Shown here: in pieces, positions 5,937-6,637 of the stretch | How the letters are laid out: each line of letters starts with the position of its first letter | Numbering within the stretch: the stretch's first letter is position 1 | Origin: Paracoccaceae bacterium | GTDB taxonomy: Bacteria > Pseudomonadota > Alphaproteobacteria > Rhodobacterales > Rhodobacteraceae | Length of the DNA stretch: 6,637 nucleotides | Assembly (NCBI GenBank): GCA_013214715.1 | Contig: JABSSB010000199.1 | Location: forward strand, 1 to 6,637 | Direction: 5' to 3' | Translations under genes and position numbers: made by a program | The notes under the pieces: model-generated | Seen by the model: only the letters and a program-made list of their open reading frames with translations | Told to the model about the DNA's origin: nothing | Database searches by the model: none

Positions 5937-6557
5937 CTATCCCATACCCGCCCAAACGTCACTTAGCCCGTCCAGCACGAATTGCACGGACAGCGCTGCA
6001 AGCAGCATACCAAAAAGTCGGGTCAGGACCATCACCCCCGTGCGCCCCAGCGCGCGTTCGATCAGGCCCGAGGCCAGGAGCGTCATTGCAAGGATTGCCA
6101 GAACGGCGGCCATGACGCCCAAGATGGCGGCCTTTCCTGCGACGTCAGGCTGTTGGCCGACCAGCAGGATTATCGTCGCAATGGAACCCGGCCCGGCAAT
6201 CAGGGGCATTGCCATCGGAAAGACCGACGGATCGGGTGCGTCGGCCTCTTCGCTTTGATCTTCGCGCCGTTTGGTGCGGCGTTCAAAAAGCATGTCGAAG
6301 GCCGTGACAAACAGCAAAAGCCCGCCGGCGATGCGGAAGGCCGGCATCGAGATGCCCATGAAGTCCAGCACCTGTTCACCGGTGAAGGCAAAGACCGTCA
6401 GCAGCCCGGTCGAAATGACCAGCGCGCGAAAGATGATCGCCCGGCGCTGTGCCTGTGTCATCCCAGCCGTCAGCGCGACAAAGATTGGCGCCAGCCCGAT
6501 CGGGTCGATCACGACAAAGAGCGTGACAAAAGCAGAGATGAGAAAGCCGGTATCCAT
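5937..6557 (-). CDS. MarC family integral membrane protein (UPF0056)
   Basis: This 206-residue protein is almost wholly made of membrane helices and matches the MarC/UPF0056 family in length and pattern. Six segments can be drawn, at roughly 4-28, 42-58, 70-88, 115-134, 142-163 and 178-198. Family-like signatures are VVIDPIGLAPIFVALTAGM (15-33), the glycine-rich FRIAGGLLLFVTAFDML (74-90) and FPMAMPLIAGPGSIATIILL (113-132), which repeats the DP-G/P-like re-entrant pattern of helix one. A charged cytoplasmic loop (ERRTKRREDQSEEAD, 92-106) lies between helices three and four. The name comes from an old link to multiple antibiotic resistance in E. coli that was later not upheld; the transported substrate, if any, is unknown. 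The ribosome site before the ATG at 6557 is weak. The gene heads a tight set with the aspartic protease and the exported protein. Confidence 0.9.
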   Translation of the reverse strand: MDTGFLISAFVTLFVVIDPIGLAPIFVALTAGMTQAQRRAIIFRALVISTGLLTVFAFTGEQVLDFMGISMPAFRIAGGLLLFVTAFDMLFERRTKRREDQSEEADAPDPSVFPMAMPLIAGPGSIATIILLVGQQPDVAGKAAILGVMAAVLAILAMTLLASGLIERALGRTGVMVLTRLFGMLLAALSVQFVLDGLSDVWAGMG

Positions 6558-6566
6558 GGCGCCGGG

Positions 6567-6637
6567 CTAGCGGCTGGGATGCGGGCTGTCCAGTCCGGTC
6601 TGATCCGAAACCTTGTCAAAGGGGGGTGTCACAATGG
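6567..6637 (-). CDS. Possible C-terminal end of an upstream minus-strand gene
   Basis: From the right edge the minus strand can be read as 22 codons without a stop, ending TPPFDKVSDQTGLDSPHPSR and a TAG at 6569-6567, 9 bases before the marC ATG. The short spacing would suit an operon. An open stretch of this length is expected often by chance in GC-rich DNA, and I do not recognise the peptide. The rival reading is that these bases are a divergent intergenic region: on the plus strand AGGGGGG (6620-6626) sits 7 bases before an ATG at 6634, which would be a well-placed start for a plus-strand gene cut by the window edge. Confidence 0.28.
   Translation of the reverse strand, partial: IVTPPFDKVSDQTGLDSPHPSR

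Noticed and set aside
5937..6557. MarC as an antibiotic-resistance gene
   Set aside because: The family name is historical; membership alone does not support a drug-efflux role.

Overview
The window looks like chromosomal core DNA from a GC-rich alphaproteobacterium, most likely of the Rhodobacterales (Roseobacter/Rhodobacter group). The grounds are a pdhA-pdhB-pdhC operon in which the E1-beta subunit carries its own N-terminal lipoyl domain, an ftsB-like gene directly upstream of pdhA, and the general codon and base bias. No lineage assignment was tested. I see no mobile element, CRISPR array, rRNA or tRNA.

Left part (1-3740, all minus strand; read right to left). An ftsB-like division gene (3432-3731) is followed by a 140-base gap that holds a possible pdhA promoter and a strong 24-base palindrome. 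Then comes a tightly packed pyruvate dehydrogenase operon: pdhA (E1-alpha), pdhB (lipoyl domain plus E1-beta), a small unrecognised gene of 95 codons, and pdhC (E2), which runs off the left edge after 205 codons. The gaps inside the operon are 14, 3 and 3 bases, so the small gene is fully embedded in it. Together these genes supply the E1 and E2 parts of the complex that turns pyruvate into acetyl-CoA; the E3 gene (lpd), if linked, lies outside the window.

Middle (3885-4832, plus strand). A single divergently transcribed gene encodes a Rossmann-fold SAM-dependent methyltransferase of the UPF0020/TRM11-like type. A 153-base gap separates it from ftsB. It converges with the next minus-strand gene, with only 6 bases between the stop codons.

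Right part (4839-6557, minus strand). Three genes form a compact, probably translationally coupled set: a MarC-family inner-membrane protein, a membrane-anchored retropepsin-like aspartic protease (4-base gap), and a small exported protein of unknown function whose start overlaps the protease stop as TGATG. The last 80 bases are ambiguous: they could hold the tail of another minus-strand gene or the leader of a plus-strand gene.

Most of the window is well-understood housekeeping content. The points worth a second look are the small low-GC gene inside the pdh operon, the palindrome in the pdhA leader, the DNA-level similarity of the two lipoyl domains, and the MarC/protease/exported-protein cluster. 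I found no convincing evidence for a wholly new system.
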